Notes: generated by a model from the letters alone, not told the origin. DNA of 64,000 nucleotides from Primorskyibacter sedentarius (GCF_004342065.1 NZ_SLZU01000006.1:1-64000); one strand, 5' to 3'; positions 51,511-61,660 are shown, counted from the first letter of the stretch. A program made the numbers and translations.

Positions 51511-53313
51511 ATGACCGAGCTGCTGACTGCTGCGCAAATGCGCGAAATTGAACAGGCCGCGATGGCCAGCGGGGAGGTCACGGGGCTTGAGTTGATGGAA
51601 CGCGCGGGCCGGGGCGTCGTCGATGCGATCTTCGAGGAGTGGTCTGACCTTGCGCAGGCTTCGTTGTCAGATCGGGGGCCAGCCCACCAGCAAGAAGGGG
51701 GGAGGGTGCCAAAGGCCGTGGTGCTGTGCGGACCGGGAAATAACGGCGGCGATGGATTCGTCGTGGCGCGGCTGCTGAAAGAGCGCGGGTGGGAGGTGCA
51801 CGTTCTCGCGCCAGAGAACACGACAAAGATGCCGCCCGATGCTGCAACGAACCGAAGCCGGTGGAAGGAGGTCGGTGATATCCTTCCCCTGAATCGTGAT
51901 GGCCTGCGCAGTGCCAGAGACGCGGATCTATATGTCGATGCCGTTTTCGGCACTGGCCTGACCCGTCCGCCCGAAGGGGAGCTGGCAGAGCTGCTGTCCT
52001 ATCTGGCGGGAAGCGGGGGTGATCATGGTTATTTCCAACCGCGCATGGTTGCGGTGGATGTGCCTTCGGGCCTGTGTTCGGACAGTGGTAAAGTGCTGGG
52101 TTGCCCGGAACCAGAGCCGTTTTCCTCGCTGGCACCTTACGCGCGGTTGACCGTGACCTTCGAGACGCCGAAGCCCGGGCATTTTCTTGCCCATGGGCCA
52201 GAGCTGTGCGGGCAATTGGTGGTGAGGGATATCGGCCTGACGAAATGGAGGAGCGTGAATGCGGATGGGAGAGGTCTGCGGTTGCCACGGCTTCAACTGG
52301 TGCCGCCAATGCCCAACGGGCCTGACGAACCCCATGTTCACAGCCGCCCAACATTACGCCCAAAAATCCGGGGTCATAAATTCGACCATGGTCATGTGCT
52401 TGTCTTGACGGGCGATCGATGGGCGACGGGTGCTGCCCGTCTGGCGGCGCGCGGGGCGTTGCGTATGGGGGCGGGGCTGGTGACCTTGTCCGCGCCACGG
52501 GACGCGGCCCCGGAAGTGGCCGCACAGATTACTGCGCTGATATTGCGTGTCGAAGACAATGCCGACCAGTTGGCCGAAACGCTGGAAGATGACCGGATAG
52601 GGGTGGTATGCTTGGGGCCCGGTCTGGGGCTTCACGCCAGGGCGCAGGAACGCCTCGACGCTGTGCTTGCGGCTGCGCCGCCGCCGGGCAAAGGCACATA
52701 TCTGGGACGCGGTCGTCGGCTGGTTCTGGACGCCGATGCGCTGACGCTCTTGTCGCGTCGAGAAAACCCGTTTCAGGGGCTGGGCAAGCACGTGGTGCTG
52801 ACACCGCATTCTGGTGAGTTCGCCCGGCTGTTTCCCGACATTTCGGCGCGGCTGGCCGGGCCGCAGCGACCCAAACTCCTCTCGACGAAAGACTTTACCG
52901 GCGAAGCGCTTCAGGAAGGTCTCGCCGCCGCGATGGCCTACCGAGAGGCTCTGTCGGCCGAGCGTGGTCCGGCCTATTCCAAGGTTGATGCCGTTCGCGA
53001 TGCGGCGAAGCGATCCGGCGCTGTGGTTCTGTTGAAAGGGGCGGATACCGTGGTTGCCTTGCCGGACGGTCGCGCCTGGGTGCATGCCGCAGTCTATGAC
53101 CGTTCGGCCCCTTGGCTGGCAACGGCGGGTGCGGGCGACGTATTGGCCGGGTTCATCTCCGGGGTGATGGCGCGCGGGCATATGCCCCACGAGGCCGCCA
53201 TTCTGGGCGCATGGCTGCATGTGGAATGCGCACGCAGCTTTGGGCCGGGCCTTATCGCAGAGGACTTGCCCGAGGTTTTGCCAAGCGTGTTGAAGGCGCT
53301 CTTGCAGCCTTGA
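51511..53313 (+). CDS. nnr: Bifunctional NAD(P)H-hydrate epimerase / ADP-dependent dehydratase
   Basis: A 600-residue fusion that repairs hydrated NADH and NADPH. The N-terminal epimerase half has TAAQMREIEQAAM and VVLCGPGNNGGDGFVVARLL. The C-terminal dehydratase half has GHVLVLTGDRWATGAARLAA, VLTPHSGEFARLF, VVLLKGADTVVALPDG and the nucleotide-binding TAGAGDVLAGFISG. ATG 51511 has AAGGAAA upstream; the frame stays open further back. The gap between halves contains a longer insert than usual. Confidence 0.95.
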   Translation: MTELLTAAQMREIEQAAMASGEVTGLELMERAGRGVVDAIFEEWSDLAQASLSDRGPAHQQEGGRVPKAVVLCGPGNNGGDGFVVARLLKERGWEVHVLAPENTTKMPPDAATNRSRWKEVGDILPLNRDGLRSARDADLYVDAVFGTGLTRPPEGELAELLSYLAGSGGDHGYFQPRMVAVDVPSGLCSDSGKVLGCPEPEPFSSLAPYARLTVTFETPKPGHFLAHGPELCGQLVVRDIGLTKWRSVNADGRGLRLPRLQLVPPMPNGPDEPHVHSRPTLRPKIRGHKFDHGHVLVLTGDRWATGAARLAARGALRMGAGLVTLSAPRDAAPEVAAQITALILRVEDNADQLAETLEDDRIGVVCLGPGLGLHARAQERLDAVLAAAPPPGKGTYLGRGRRLVLDADALTLLSRRENPFQGLGKHVVLTPHSGEFARLFPDISARLAGPQRPKLLSTKDFTGEALQEGLAAAMAYREALSAERGPAYSKVDAVRDAAKRSGAVVLLKGADTVVALPDGRAWVHAAVYDRSAPWLATAGAGDVLAGFISGVMARGHMPHEAAILGAWLHVECARSFGPGLIAEDLPEVLPSVLKALLQP

Positions 53314-53463
53314 GATTCGCGCAGTGCCGTCAGAGAGGCGCCGGTGCCACAAATTGCCCGACGTTACGCCTGATTTATGCGCATTTTCCACTCGCATCCG
53401 GCTTGCGGGTTTGCTAGACAGCGCCGGACTTGGGCGGCCCGTTGGGCTGCCTCTTGGGTTTTA

Positions 53464-53548
53464 GCGGGTGTGGCGAAATTGGTAGACGCACCAGATTTAG
53501 GTTCTGGCGCCGCAAGGCGTGGGGGTTCAAGTCCCTCCACCCGCACCA
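53464..53548 (+). tRNA. tRNA-Leu, anticodon UAG
   Basis: An 85-base gene. The acceptor stem GCGGGTG pairs with CACCCGC, then discriminator A and encoded CCA. The anticodon stem CCAGA/TCTGG holds the loop TTTAGGT with anticodon TAG. A long variable arm (CGCCGCAAGGCG) is as expected for class II tRNA-Leu, and the T-arm has GGTTCAAGTCC. It lies 25 bp before tig. Confidence 0.97.
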
Positions 53549-53572
53549 GAGGATGAGAAAAAGGACACGTAA

Positions 53573-54907
53573 ATGCAGGTCACCGAGACCCTGAACGAAG
53601 GGCTGAAGCGCGGATACGCGATCACCGTCAGCGCCGCCGAACTTGACGCGAAGGTCAACGAAAAGCTCGTCGAGGCGCAGCCCGAAGTCGAGATGAAGGG
53701 CTTCCGCAAGGGCAAGGTCCCGATGCCGCTGCTGAAAAAGCAGTTCGGCCAGCGTCTGCTGGGCGAGGCCATGCAGGAAACCATCGACGGCGCGATGAGC
53801 CAGCATTTCGAAGAGTCCGGCGACCGTCCCGCCGCCCAGCCCGAGGTCAAGATGACCAACGAGGACTGGAAAGAAGGCGACGACGTCAATGTCGAGATGA
53901 GCTATGAAGCTCTGCCCGCGATCCCCGAGGTCGACCTGACCGCGATCAAGCTGGAAAAGCTGGTCGCAAAGGCGGATGAGGCGTCGATCACCGAAGCGCT
54001 GGAAAACCTGGCCGAGACGGCGCAGGATTTCGATGACCGCGACGAGGGTGCCGCGGCCGAGGACGGCGATCAGATCGTGATCGATTTCGTCGGCAAGGTT
54101 GATGGCGAAGCGTTCGAAGGCGGCTCTGCCGAGGATTACCCGCTGACGCTGGGCTCCAACAGCTTCATCCCCGGCTTCGAAGAGCAGCTGGTCGGTGTGA
54201 AAGTGGGCGACGAGAAGGCCGTCGAGGTATCCTTCCCCGACGAATATCAGGCCGAGCATCTTGCCGGCAAGGCAGCCGTGTTCGACTGCACCGTCAAGGC
54301 CGTGAAAGCGCCCAAGAAAGCCGAGATCGACGACGAGCTGGCCAAGCGTTTCGGTGCCGAAGACCTCGACGCGCTGAAAAAGCAGATCGCCGAGCGCCTT
54401 GAAGCAGAATATGCCGGTGCCGCCCGTGCGGTCATGAAGCGCGGCCTGCTGGACCAGCTGGACGAGATCGTCAGCTTCGAGCTGCCGCCGAGCCTGGTGG
54501 ATGCCGAGGCGGGCCAGATCGCTCATCAGCTGTGGCACGAGGAAAACCCCGACGTCCACGACCACAACCACGACAAGATCGAGCCCACCGAAGAGCATAT
54601 CAAGCTGGCCGAACGCCGCGTGCGTCTGGGCCTGCTGCTTGCCGAGCTGGGTCAGAAGGCCGAGGTGCAGGTCACCGATGCCGAGATGACACAGGCGATC
54701 ATGAACCAGGCGCGTCAGTACCCGGGTCAGGAACGTCAGTTCTTTGAATTCATCCAGCAGAACCAGCAGATGCAGCAGCAAATGCGCGCACCGATCTTCG
54801 AAGACAAGGTCGTTGACCACATCGTCGAACAGGCCGAGGTCACTGAGAAAGAGATCTCCAAGGACGAGCTTCAGAAAGCCGTCGAGGCGCTGGAAGAAGA
54901 CGAATAA
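53573..54907 (+). CDS. tig: Trigger factor
   Basis: A 444-residue ribosome-bound chaperone and prolyl isomerase. The N-terminal ribosome-binding motif is [16 protein letters not shown] (GFRxGKxP loop), the FKBP-like domain has [20 protein letters not shown], and the long helical C-terminal domain ends in an acidic tail. ATG 53573 is the first good start after the tRNA. An intrinsic terminator follows at 54934. Confidence 0.97.
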   Translation: MQVTETLNEGLKRGYAITVSAAELDAKVNEKLVEAQPEVEMKGFRKGKVPMPLLKKQFGQRLLGEAMQETIDGAMSQHFEESGDRPAAQPEVKMTNEDWKEGDDVNVEMSYEALPAIPEVDLTAIKLEKLVAKADEASITEALENLAETAQDFDDRDEGAAAEDGDQIVIDFVGKVDGEAFEGGSAEDYPLTLGSNSFIPGFEEQLVGVKVGDEKAVEVSFPDEYQAEHLAGKAAVFDCTVKAVKAPKKAEIDDELAKRFGAEDLDALKKQIAERLEAEYAGAARAVMKRGLLDQLDEIVSFELPPSLVDAEAGQIAHQLWHEENPDVHDHNHDKIEPTEEHIKLAERRVRLGLLLAELGQKAEVQVTDAEMTQAIMNQARQYPGQERQFFEFIQQNQQMQQQMRAPIFEDKVVDHIVEQAEVTEKEISKDELQKAVEALEEDE

Positions 54908-54933
54908 ACCCCGATTTCATCGGAGTTTTCCTG

Positions 54934-54962
54934 AACCGCGCCTCTTGCAGGCGCGGTTTTTT
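54934..54962 (+). terminator. Intrinsic terminator of tig
   Basis: AACCGCGCCT (54934-54943) and AGGCGCGGTT (54949-54958) form a perfect 10-bp stem with a 5-base loop, continuing into TTTTTT. Confidence 0.9.
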
Positions 54963-55006
54963 CATGTCCAGCCGCTCCCGGCACATGCCGCGCCGGGTGA
55001 GGCGGG

Positions 55007-55585
55007 TCAGGTGCTCCAGGAATGGACGTGAACGTCGCGGCCGGAATGGCCTTTCAATATCTCAACGGCCAGTTTCTCGTGTTCCTTGTCGCGCAGGCGC
55101 ACCCAAAGAAGAATGCCGCCATGTTCGATCTGGCGTGTGTAATAGTCTTTGTGGTTTTTGCCCGCCCGGCGCGCCAGCAACGTCCCGATCACTGCGGCCG
55201 GGCTGCCACCGATCGCAATCGCGGCAATGGACGCCGCCAGTGTACTTGCCGGGGTAAGCATGGCCGCCATGGCGATGTAGGAGCCGACGAAGAAAAAACC
55301 GCCTGCAATCGCGCCCTCCAACTCTCCCATCGCCTCTTCGGAAACGAAATGCGCACGTGGCGCGCGGGGGTCGTCTTCGAGGTCAGACGAGCGCCAATAG
55401 GCCGTGCCGAGTTTTTCCTGCAACGCCTTCTCACCAGCCAGAAGGCTGATATCGGAATGGTGAATGCCGACCATCCGCAAATCGTAGAAAGCCTGTTGCA
55501 GATCCTCGAACTTGTCGAACACGCCGACGGCCTCGGGGATGTCGATCACCGTGGTGTGGTCCTGTTCGCTTTCCTTTGCAGCCAT
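55007..55585 (-). CDS. Hypothetical membrane-associated protein
   Basis: A 192-residue protein. The N-terminal soluble part (VIDIPEAVGVFDKFEDLQQAFYDL) resembles the opening of general-stress-protein-17M-like domains, then comes a Gly/Ala-rich hydrophobic middle (about 90-135, probably two helices), and a C-terminal ferredoxin-like strand-helix part ending in VHVHSWST. The family function is unknown. It is convergent with tig and divergent from the cupin gene. Confidence 0.7.
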   Translation of the reverse strand: MAAKESEQDHTTVIDIPEAVGVFDKFEDLQQAFYDLRMVGIHHSDISLLAGEKALQEKLGTAYWRSSDLEDDPRAPRAHFVSEEAMGELEGAIAGGFFFVGSYIAMAAMLTPASTLAASIAAIAIGGSPAAVIGTLLARRAGKNHKDYYTRQIEHGGILLWVRLRDKEHEKLAVEILKGHSGRDVHVHSWST

Positions 55586-55753
55586 GGCTGCCTCCTGTGT
55601 CTGATATGGCCAATTTCAGACCAGTTAACACATTCGATTTCCGCAATGCCTTGACGAAGATCAAGGCTGCGTCAGGGGCGGGCGTGGTATTGGGAGGATG
55701 TCACCGCGGTTCAATTCGCGCGTGCCCAGATAACCAGACAAAGGAATGCCGAT

Positions 55754-56149
55754 ATGAAAGGCTTCGCCGACAATATTGAGAAATTGACCGAGGAAAACGA
55801 CTGCTTCCGGAAGGTTCTTTATACCGGGCAGAACATCCAGCTTGTCTTGATGTCGCTTCTGCCGGGAGAGGAGATTGGCGAAGAGGTTCACGACGACCGC
55901 GATCAGTTCTTTCGCTTCGAGACTGGCAGCGGCGAGGTCTGGATCGACGACGTGGCCAATCAGGTCAAGGCCGATGACGGCGTCATCGTGCCTGCAGGCG
56001 CCAAGCACAATGTCGTCAATACCGGGACAGAGCCGTTGCGGCTTTATACGATTTACGGCCCGCCCGAACATATCGATGGCACGGTTCAGAAAACCAAGGC
56101 CGAGGCCAACGCATCGCACGAGCATTTCGATGGCAAAACCACGGAATAG
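55754..56149 (+). CDS. Cupin domain protein
   Basis: A 131-residue single-domain cupin. Metal-binding candidates are Glu and His in GEEIGEEVHDDRDQFFRFE and His in VPAGAKHNVVNTGTEPLRLYTIYGPPEH, the usual two cupin motifs. Similar proteins include mannose-6-phosphate-isomerase-like and dioxygenase-like cupins; the substrate is unknown. GGAATGCCGAT precedes the ATG. Confidence 0.88.
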   Translation: MKGFADNIEKLTEENDCFRKVLYTGQNIQLVLMSLLPGEEIGEEVHDDRDQFFRFETGSGEVWIDDVANQVKADDGVIVPAGAKHNVVNTGTEPLRLYTIYGPPEHIDGTVQKTKAEANASHEHFDGKTTE

Positions 56150-56262
56150 GGCGATGCCTGAAACGGTTCCATTGGCGATTTGAAAGGGGGAGGGCGCCGC
56201 ATTTGGGCGCTATCTGGTCAGCTTGGCAGGGCAGGGCGAGAGAGTGTCCTGTCCAGACAAGC

Positions 56263-56291
56263 AAAAACCGCGCGGGGTGGGCCCGCGCGGT
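56263..56291 (-). terminator. Intrinsic terminator of rpsF-rpsR-rplI
   Basis: On the minus strand ACCGCGCGGG (56291-56282) pairs with CCCGCGCGGT (56276-56267) with a 5-base loop, followed by TTTTG. It lies 30 bp past the rplI stop. Confidence 0.85.
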
Positions 56292-56321
56292 TCATACGCC
56301 CCGGAGGGCATGCGTGACAAC

Positions 56322-56939
56322 TTAGGCGTTGTCGGAGTCTTCGGCAGCTTCGACCACGGCCTCGGGCGCGTCGTCGTCGGATGCGGCAGCGCCGATATCG
56401 TCGAACAGTTCGGCGATTTCGAAATCTGCAGCAGCCTCTTCTTCGGCGGCCAGTTCCTGGATCGATTTGCCGGATGCCTGCAGCTCGGCCTCTTCAGGCG
56501 AACGGGCAACGTTCAGCGAAATCGTGACCATCACTTCGGGGTGCAGGTGCACCTCGACTTCGTGAAGGCCGAGTTCCTTGATGGGTGCGCGAATGATGAC
56601 CTGCTTGCGGTCGATCGAGAAGCCTGCCTCGGTTGCGGTATCCGCGGCGTCACGCGTGGTGACGGAGCCGTAGAGGTTGCCACCATCGGAAGCCTGACGA
56701 ATCACGACGAACTGTTCGCCGTCCAGCTTGTCGGCCAGCGCCTCGGCTTCCTTGCGGGTGTCGAGGTTGCGCGCTTCGAGCTGTGCTTTCTGCGCTTCGA
56801 ATGCCTTGATGTTGTCTTCCGACGCCGTCAGGGCTTTCTTCTGCAGCAGAAGGTAGTTGCGGGCATAGCCGGGCTTGACGTCGACGACGTCGCCCATCTG
56901 GCCAAGCTTGGCCACGCGTTCGAGAAGGATGACTTGCAT
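56322..56939 (-). CDS. rplI: 50S ribosomal protein L9
   Basis: A 205-residue L9. The N-terminal rRNA-binding domain [30 protein letters not shown] is typical, joined by a long helix to the C-terminal domain. An acidic Ala/Glu/Asp tail after about residue 150 lengthens it beyond E. coli L9 (149 residues), as common in Rhodobacteraceae. It is the last gene of the ribosomal operon. Confidence 0.97.
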   Translation of the reverse strand: MQVILLERVAKLGQMGDVVDVKPGYARNYLLLQKKALTASEDNIKAFEAQKAQLEARNLDTRKEAEALADKLDGEQFVVIRQASDGGNLYGSVTTRDAADTATEAGFSIDRKQVIIRAPIKELGLHEVEVHLHPEVMVTISLNVARSPEEAELQASGKSIQELAAEEEAAADFEIAELFDDIGAAASDDDAPEAVVEAAEDSDNA

Positions 56940-56951
56940 GATGCTTACTCC

Positions 56952-57179
56952 TTACTTCACGGCGTAGGGCAGCAGGGCGAGGAAGCGGGCGCGCTTGATC
57001 GCACGGGCCAGTTCACGCTGCTTCTTGGCCGAGACGGCGGTGATACGGCTGGGCACGATCTTGCCACGCTCAGAGATATAGCGCTGCAGAAGACGTGTGT
57101 CCTTGTAGTCGATCGCAGGTGCGTTGTCGCCCGAGAAGGGGCAGACTTTACGACGGCGGAAAAACGGTTTTGTTGCCAT
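56952..57179 (-). CDS. rpsR: 30S ribosomal protein S18
   Basis: A 75-residue S18 with [24 protein letters not shown] and [34 protein letters not shown]. It pairs with S6 on the platform of the 30S subunit. It is 12 bp before rplI. Confidence 0.97.
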   Translation of the reverse strand: MATKPFFRRRKVCPFSGDNAPAIDYKDTRLLQRYISERGKIVPSRITAVSAKKQRELARAIKRARFLALLPYAVK

Positions 57180-57205
57180 GGTTTAGCGTCCTTTTCTCAG
57201 GTTGA

Positions 57206-57559
57206 TCAACGGCGCTCGCGGCGGGTGTCCCGCTCGTCGCGCTTCTGCATCTGAACCGAGGGGCCTTCGTTATGCTCGTCGACCTTGATGGTCAGAACGC
57301 GCATTACGTCGTCATGAAGGCGCATCAGGCGTTCCATTTCCTGCACGGCCTCGGAAGGGGCATCGGTGCGCAGGAAGGCATAGTGGCCCTTGCGGTTCTT
57401 GTTGATCTTGTACGCCATGGTCTTGACGCCCCAATACTCGCTATCCACGAGTTTGCCGCCATTGTCGGCAAGGACGGTGCCAAAATGTTCAACAAGGCCT
57501 TCGGCCTGCGTGTTGGACAGATCCTGACGCGAAATAAATACATGCTCATACAGCGGCAT
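57206..57559 (-). CDS. rpsF: 30S ribosomal protein S6
   Basis: A 117-residue S6 (MPLYEHVFISRQDLS) with GVKTMAYKINKNRKGHY and a basic C-terminal tail. ATG 57559 is the family start, with GGAGAT before it. First gene of rpsF-rpsR-rplI; there is no ssb between S6 and S18. The promoter lies in the 245-bp gap to the divergent fabD. Confidence 0.97.
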   Translation of the reverse strand: MPLYEHVFISRQDLSNTQAEGLVEHFGTVLADNGGKLVDSEYWGVKTMAYKINKNRKGHYAFLRTDAPSEAVQEMERLMRLHDDVMRVLTIKVDEHNEGPSVQMQKRDERDTRRERR

Positions 57560-57803
57560 GCGATCTCCGTTCATAATTGCGGCGCATTTCAAAGGACAGG
57601 CTTGTGATCCTTTCGCGCCTGCCCACGAGAGACTGCGCGGTTCATCTGTTCTTGCGAAAGGAAGGGTCCATATACACGGATATGGCGGCGGCGCAAGGCT
57701 TGGCTGGTCATGCCAACCGCGTTGCGCCCCGGGGGTTGGTTGGGTAATGAATTTGAACTGCCCCCGGGACAAGGGGGGTATCACGTCAAAAGGGGGGCCT
57801 CAG

Positions 57804-58742
57804 ATGAGCCGCGCATTCGTATTTCCAGGGCAGGGCGCCCAGACCATTGGAATGGGGCAGGCGCTTGCGCAGGCCTATCCTCAGGCGCAGGCGGTCTATG
57901 ACGAGGTTGACGAGGCACTTGGCGAAAAGCTGAGCGCGTTGATCTGGGAAGGCGAGGCAGACGCGCTGACATTGACGCAGAATGCGCAGCCCGCCCTGAT
58001 GGCCACGTCGCTTGCCGCGATGCGCGCCTTGGAGGCAGAGGGCGTATCGGTCGAGTCGGCATCCTTTGTCGCCGGGCATTCGCTGGGGGAATATTCCGCA
58101 CTGGCCGCCGCAGGTGCGATCAGCATCGCGGATACGGCGCGGTTGCTTCGCGTGCGGGGCAAGGCGATGCAGGATGCGGTTCCCGTCGGTGTGGGCGCGA
58201 TGGCGGCCCTGCTGGGGCTGGATTTCGAAACGGCCCGTGCCGTCGCACAAGAGGCCGCGCAGGGAGAGGTCTGCGAGGCTGCCAATGACAATGATCCGGG
58301 GCAGGTCGTGGTGTCGGGGCACAAGGCCGCGGTGGAGCGCGCGGTCGAGATTGCCAAGGGCAAGGGCGCGCGTCGCGCCGTTCTTTTGCCAGTAAGCGCG
58401 CCTTTCCATTGTCAGTTGATGGAACCGGCAGCCCGCGCAATGGCCGAGGCGCTGAACGACGTTGCCATTTCCACCCCGAAGGTTCGGTTGGTGGCCAATG
58501 TTCTGGCGCATGATGTGGCCAATCCTGAAACCATCCGGTCACTGCTGGTGCAGCAGATCACGGGATCGGTACGCTGGCGTGAAAGCGTTGCGTTCATGGC
58601 GGGCGAAGGTGTCACCGAGATTTGGGAAGTTGGCGCAGGCAAGGCCCTGTCCGGCATGATCCGCCGGATCGACAAGACCGTCGCCACCCGCAACATCGGC
58701 GCCCCCGAAGAGGTCAAGGCGGCTGCCGAAAGCCTGTCCTGA
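57804..58742 (+). CDS. fabD: Malonyl-CoA:ACP transacylase
   Basis: A 312-residue enzyme moving malonate from CoA to ACP for fatty-acid synthesis. The GQGAQ motif is near the start, the nucleophile Ser93 is in GHSLGEYSA and the catalytic His is in PVSAPFHCQLM. ATG 57804 has AGGGGGG upstream. It opens the fabD-fabG-acpP-fabF cluster. Confidence 0.97.
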   Translation: MSRAFVFPGQGAQTIGMGQALAQAYPQAQAVYDEVDEALGEKLSALIWEGEADALTLTQNAQPALMATSLAAMRALEAEGVSVESASFVAGHSLGEYSALAAAGAISIADTARLLRVRGKAMQDAVPVGVGAMAALLGLDFETARAVAQEAAQGEVCEAANDNDPGQVVVSGHKAAVERAVEIAKGKGARRAVLLPVSAPFHCQLMEPAARAMAEALNDVAISTPKVRLVANVLAHDVANPETIRSLLVQQITGSVRWRESVAFMAGEGVTEIWEVGAGKALSGMIRRIDKTVATRNIGAPEEVKAAAESLS

Positions 58743-58956
58743 GGGCGGCGATTCGGGGATGTATTCCGGCCTGTGGTACGCCTTGCAATGGCGCGGGCGT
58801 TTGCGCCGGCGCGTTGGTGCTGCGCCCCGCGATCCGGGGAGCCGCGCAGCGCCCCTTCGGCTTGATTATGCGGGCGGGCAATGCGATATGCCACTGATAT
58901 GGAACAAAGCGGCGGGCGCGGTTTGAAACCGTCACCCACGCAAACGGGGGACAGGC

Positions 58957-59694
58957 ATGTTCGATCTGACAGGTAAATGCGCGCTGGTCACTGGCGCGTC
59001 AGGCGGCATCGGCGGAGAGATTGCACGGGTGCTGCACGCCGCCGGCGCCACGGTGGGGCTGAGCGGGACACGGACGGAGCCCCTCGAAGCACTGGCGGCA
59101 GAGCTGGGTGAGCGCGCGCATGTGCTGCCGTGCAACCTGTCCGATTTTGCCGCTGTCGATGCCCTGCCCAAACAGGCGATCGAAGCGATGGGCAGTCTGG
59201 ACATCCTTGTCAACAATGCCGGGATCACCCGTGACAACCTGTTCATGCGCATGTCGGATGACGAATGGCAGTCGGTGATCGACGTGAACCTGACCTCGAC
59301 CTTCAAACTGTGCAAAGGTGTGCTGCGCGGCATGATGAAGGCGCGTTGGGGGCGCATCATCAACATCTCTTCCGTCGTGGGGGCCACAGGCAATCCCGGA
59401 CAGGGCAACTATGCCGCCGCCAAGGCGGGCGTGGTCGGCATGTCGAAATCACTGGCCTATGAGGTTGCCAGCCGTGGCATCACTGTGAACGCGGTCGCGC
59501 CGGGCTTTATCACCACTGCCATGACCGACAAGCTGACCGACGATCAGAAGGCCGCGATCATGACACAGATCCCGGCAGGACGCATGGGCGATCCGGCCGA
59601 AATCGCTGCCGCTGTGCTCTATCTTGCCGCACCGGAAGCCGCCTATGTTACCGGTACCACCTTGCACGTGAATGGCGGCATGGCCATGTTGTAA
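58957..59694 (+). CDS. fabG: 3-oxoacyl-ACP reductase
   Basis: A 245-residue short-chain dehydrogenase that uses NADPH to reduce 3-oxoacyl-ACP. The cofactor motif TGASGGIGGEIAR, NNAGITRDNLFMRM, catalytic Ser in INISSVVG and Tyr-x-x-x-Lys in YAAAKAG are visible. It follows fabD after 214 bp, which has room for its own weak promoter (TTGATT at 58862, GATATG at 58885). Confidence 0.97.
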   Translation: MFDLTGKCALVTGASGGIGGEIARVLHAAGATVGLSGTRTEPLEALAAELGERAHVLPCNLSDFAAVDALPKQAIEAMGSLDILVNNAGITRDNLFMRMSDDEWQSVIDVNLTSTFKLCKGVLRGMMKARWGRIINISSVVGATGNPGQGNYAAAKAGVVGMSKSLAYEVASRGITVNAVAPGFITTAMTDKLTDDQKAAIMTQIPAGRMGDPAEIAAAVLYLAAPEAAYVTGTTLHVNGGMAML

Positions 59695-59726
59695 CACTAC
59701 GCCTTGACGCTGCGGTGCGAAAGCGT

Positions 59727-59754
59727 TTGCCAACGCCGCGCCATGTGCTATAGG
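59727..59754 (+). promoter_or_regulatory. Probable sigma-70 promoter of acpP
   Basis: TTGCCA (59727-59732) and TATAGG (59749-59754) are spaced by 16 bases. A start near 59761 would leave a 5' leader of about 140 bases before the acpP ATG, long for this genome and GC-rich enough to fold. Confidence 0.5.
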
Positions 59755-59901
59755 CGCAGAAGTTTCGGGCAGAAGGGGTTGTTTCCTTCGAATCCGTCCC
59801 GCGTTGCGGGGAGTAGATCCGCCCAAAAGGGCACCTGAAGACCCCGCAGGGGCGAGGGCTAAACCGGGCGAATGTCCCGACAAGACCGTGAGGAATACAA
59901 T

Positions 59902-60132
59902 ATGAGCGACGTCGCAAATCGCGTTAAGAAAATCGTGGTAGAACACCTTGGTGTTGAAGAGAGCAAAGTTGTCGATAACGCATCCTTCATCGACGACCTG
60001 GGCGCAGACAGCCTGGACACCGTGGAACTGGTGATGGCGTTCGAAGAGGAATTCGGTATCGAGATTCCCGACGATGCCGCCGAAACCATCCAGACCTTCG
60101 GTGACGCGGTCGGCTTCATCTCGAACGCCTGA
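59902..60132 (+). CDS. acpP: Acyl carrier protein
   Basis: A 76-residue, acidic carrier of fatty-acid intermediates. The phosphopantetheine attachment site is Ser37 in [13 protein letters not shown] 59902 has GAGGAA upstream; the earlier ATG at 59872 is not supported by the family. A terminator follows at 60161. Confidence 0.98.
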   Translation: MSDVANRVKKIVVEHLGVEESKVVDNASFIDDLGADSLDTVELVMAFEEEFGIEIPDDAAETIQTFGDAVGFISNA

Positions 60133-60160
60133 TACAGGCGTTTCCTGAACGATCTCGTTG

Positions 60161-60188
60161 ACGGCCTCCCTAACCCGGGGGCCGTTTT
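60161..60188 (+). terminator. Intrinsic terminator of acpP
   Basis: ACGGCCTCC (60161-60169) pairs with GGGGGCCGT (60177-60185) over nine bases including one G-U pair, followed by TTT. It lies 28 bp after the stop. Confidence 0.75.
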
Positions 60189-60400
60189 CATTTGTCGGGG
60201 CTCCTGCAAGGTTCCTCTTAAGTGGATTGTCCGGTTCCTGTGCTTTCCTGCGTGACGCGTGTTCTGGCCGGGATGGCCGCAGCATGCGGGATCACGCCGG
60301 GTTTGGCGGAACTTGGCAAAGACAGGCCCGTTGGCCTTGCTCCCTTGCCTCAGGGCAGGGTATGAGCAACGGGAGCGAATAATAAAGGAAGGGCAGCAAA

Positions 60401-61660
60401 ATGCGCCGTGTTGTCGTAACAGGCCTTGGCCTCGTCACCCCGTTGGCCAGTGGGGTCGAAGAAAGCTGGACCCGTATTCTGGACGGGCAGTCGGGCGCGG
60501 GCACGATCTCGCGATTCGATGCCAGCCACCTTGCCACGGATTATGCGTGCGAAGTGCCGCATGGCGACGGCACTGATGGCACGTTCAATCCCGACGCGTG
60601 GATGCCGCCGAAAGAGCAGCGCAAGGTCGACACGTTCATTCTTTATGGTGTCGCCGCTGCCGCGCAAGCCGTCGAGGATGCGGGATGGACGCCCGAGGAC
60701 CGGGCAGAGCTGGACCGCACCGGCGTTCTGATCGGCTCGGGGATTGGCGGGCTGAACTCCATCGCCGAAACCGCGATTGTGCTGCGGGACCGTGGCCCGC
60801 GCCGCGTGTCGCCCTTCTTCGTGCCCGGCGCGCTGATCAACCTGATCTCTGGTCAGGTCAGCATTCGCTACGGGTTCCGCGGCCCGAACCATTCGGTTGT
60901 GACCGCCTGTTCGACCGGCGCCCATGCCATCGGTGACGCCGCGCGGCTGATCCGCGACGATGATGCCGATGTGATGATCGCGGGCGGGGCAGAGGCTTCT
61001 ATCTCGGAGATCGGGATTGCGGGTTTCAACGCCTGCAAGGCGCTGTCGACCAAGCGCAGCGATGATCCCAAAGTGGCCAGCCGCCCCTACGATTCCGACC
61101 GTGACGGGTTTGTCATGGGCGAGGGCGCTGGCATTGTCGTGCTGGAGGAATACGAACATGCAAAGGCGCGCGGCGCCAAGATCTATGCCGAAGTGATCGG
61201 CTATGGCCTGTCCGGCGACGCCTATCACATCACCGCCCCTTCCGAGGATGGCGACGGGGCCGAGCGCTGCATGCGCATGGCGCTGAAGAAAGCCGGGCTG
61301 GAGCCTGCCGATATCGACTATATAAACGCGCATGGCACCTCGACCATGGCCGACACGATCGAGCTTGGCGCGGTCGAGCGGCTGATGGGTGATGCGGCGG
61401 GCAAGGTCACGATGTCGTCGACCAAGTCGATGACCGGGCACTTGCTGGGGGCTGCGGGCGCGATCGAGGCGATCTTCTCGATCCTCGCGATCCGTGATCA
61501 GGTGGCCCCGCCGACGATCAACCTGGACGATCCGGCCGTTGATACCAAGGTGGATCTGGCCGCAAATGCCAAGCGCGAACGCAAGATTGACGTGGCCCTG
61601 TCCAACAGCTTTGGCTTTGGCGGTACCAATGCCAGCGTGATCTTCAGAAAGGTCGACTGA
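60401..61660 (+). CDS. fabF: 3-oxoacyl-ACP synthase II
   Basis: A 419-residue condensing enzyme that elongates acyl-ACP with malonyl-ACP. The catalytic Cys170 is in VTACSTGAHAIGD and the two His are in NAHGTSTMADTIE and KSMTGHLLGAAGAIEA. Its TGA overlaps the mltG ATG by one base, so fabF and mltG are coupled. Confidence 0.97.
   Translation: MRRVVVTGLGLVTPLASGVEESWTRILDGQSGAGTISRFDASHLATDYACEVPHGDGTDGTFNPDAWMPPKEQRKVDTFILYGVAAAAQAVEDAGWTPEDRAELDRTGVLIGSGIGGLNSIAETAIVLRDRGPRRVSPFFVPGALINLISGQVSIRYGFRGPNHSVVTACSTGAHAIGDAARLIRDDDADVMIAGGAEASISEIGIAGFNACKALSTKRSDDPKVASRPYDSDRDGFVMGEGAGIVVLEEYEHAKARGAKIYAEVIGYGLSGDAYHITAPSEDGDGAERCMRMALKKAGLEPADIDYINAHGTSTMADTIELGAVERLMGDAAGKVTMSSTKSMTGHLLGAAGAIEAIFSILAIRDQVAPPTINLDDPAVDTKVDLAANAKRERKIDVALSNSFGFGGTNASVIFRKVD

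Noticed and set aside
57560-57700. S6:S18 autoregulatory leader before rpsF
   Set aside because: I could not identify the conserved CCG-containing loop with confidence.
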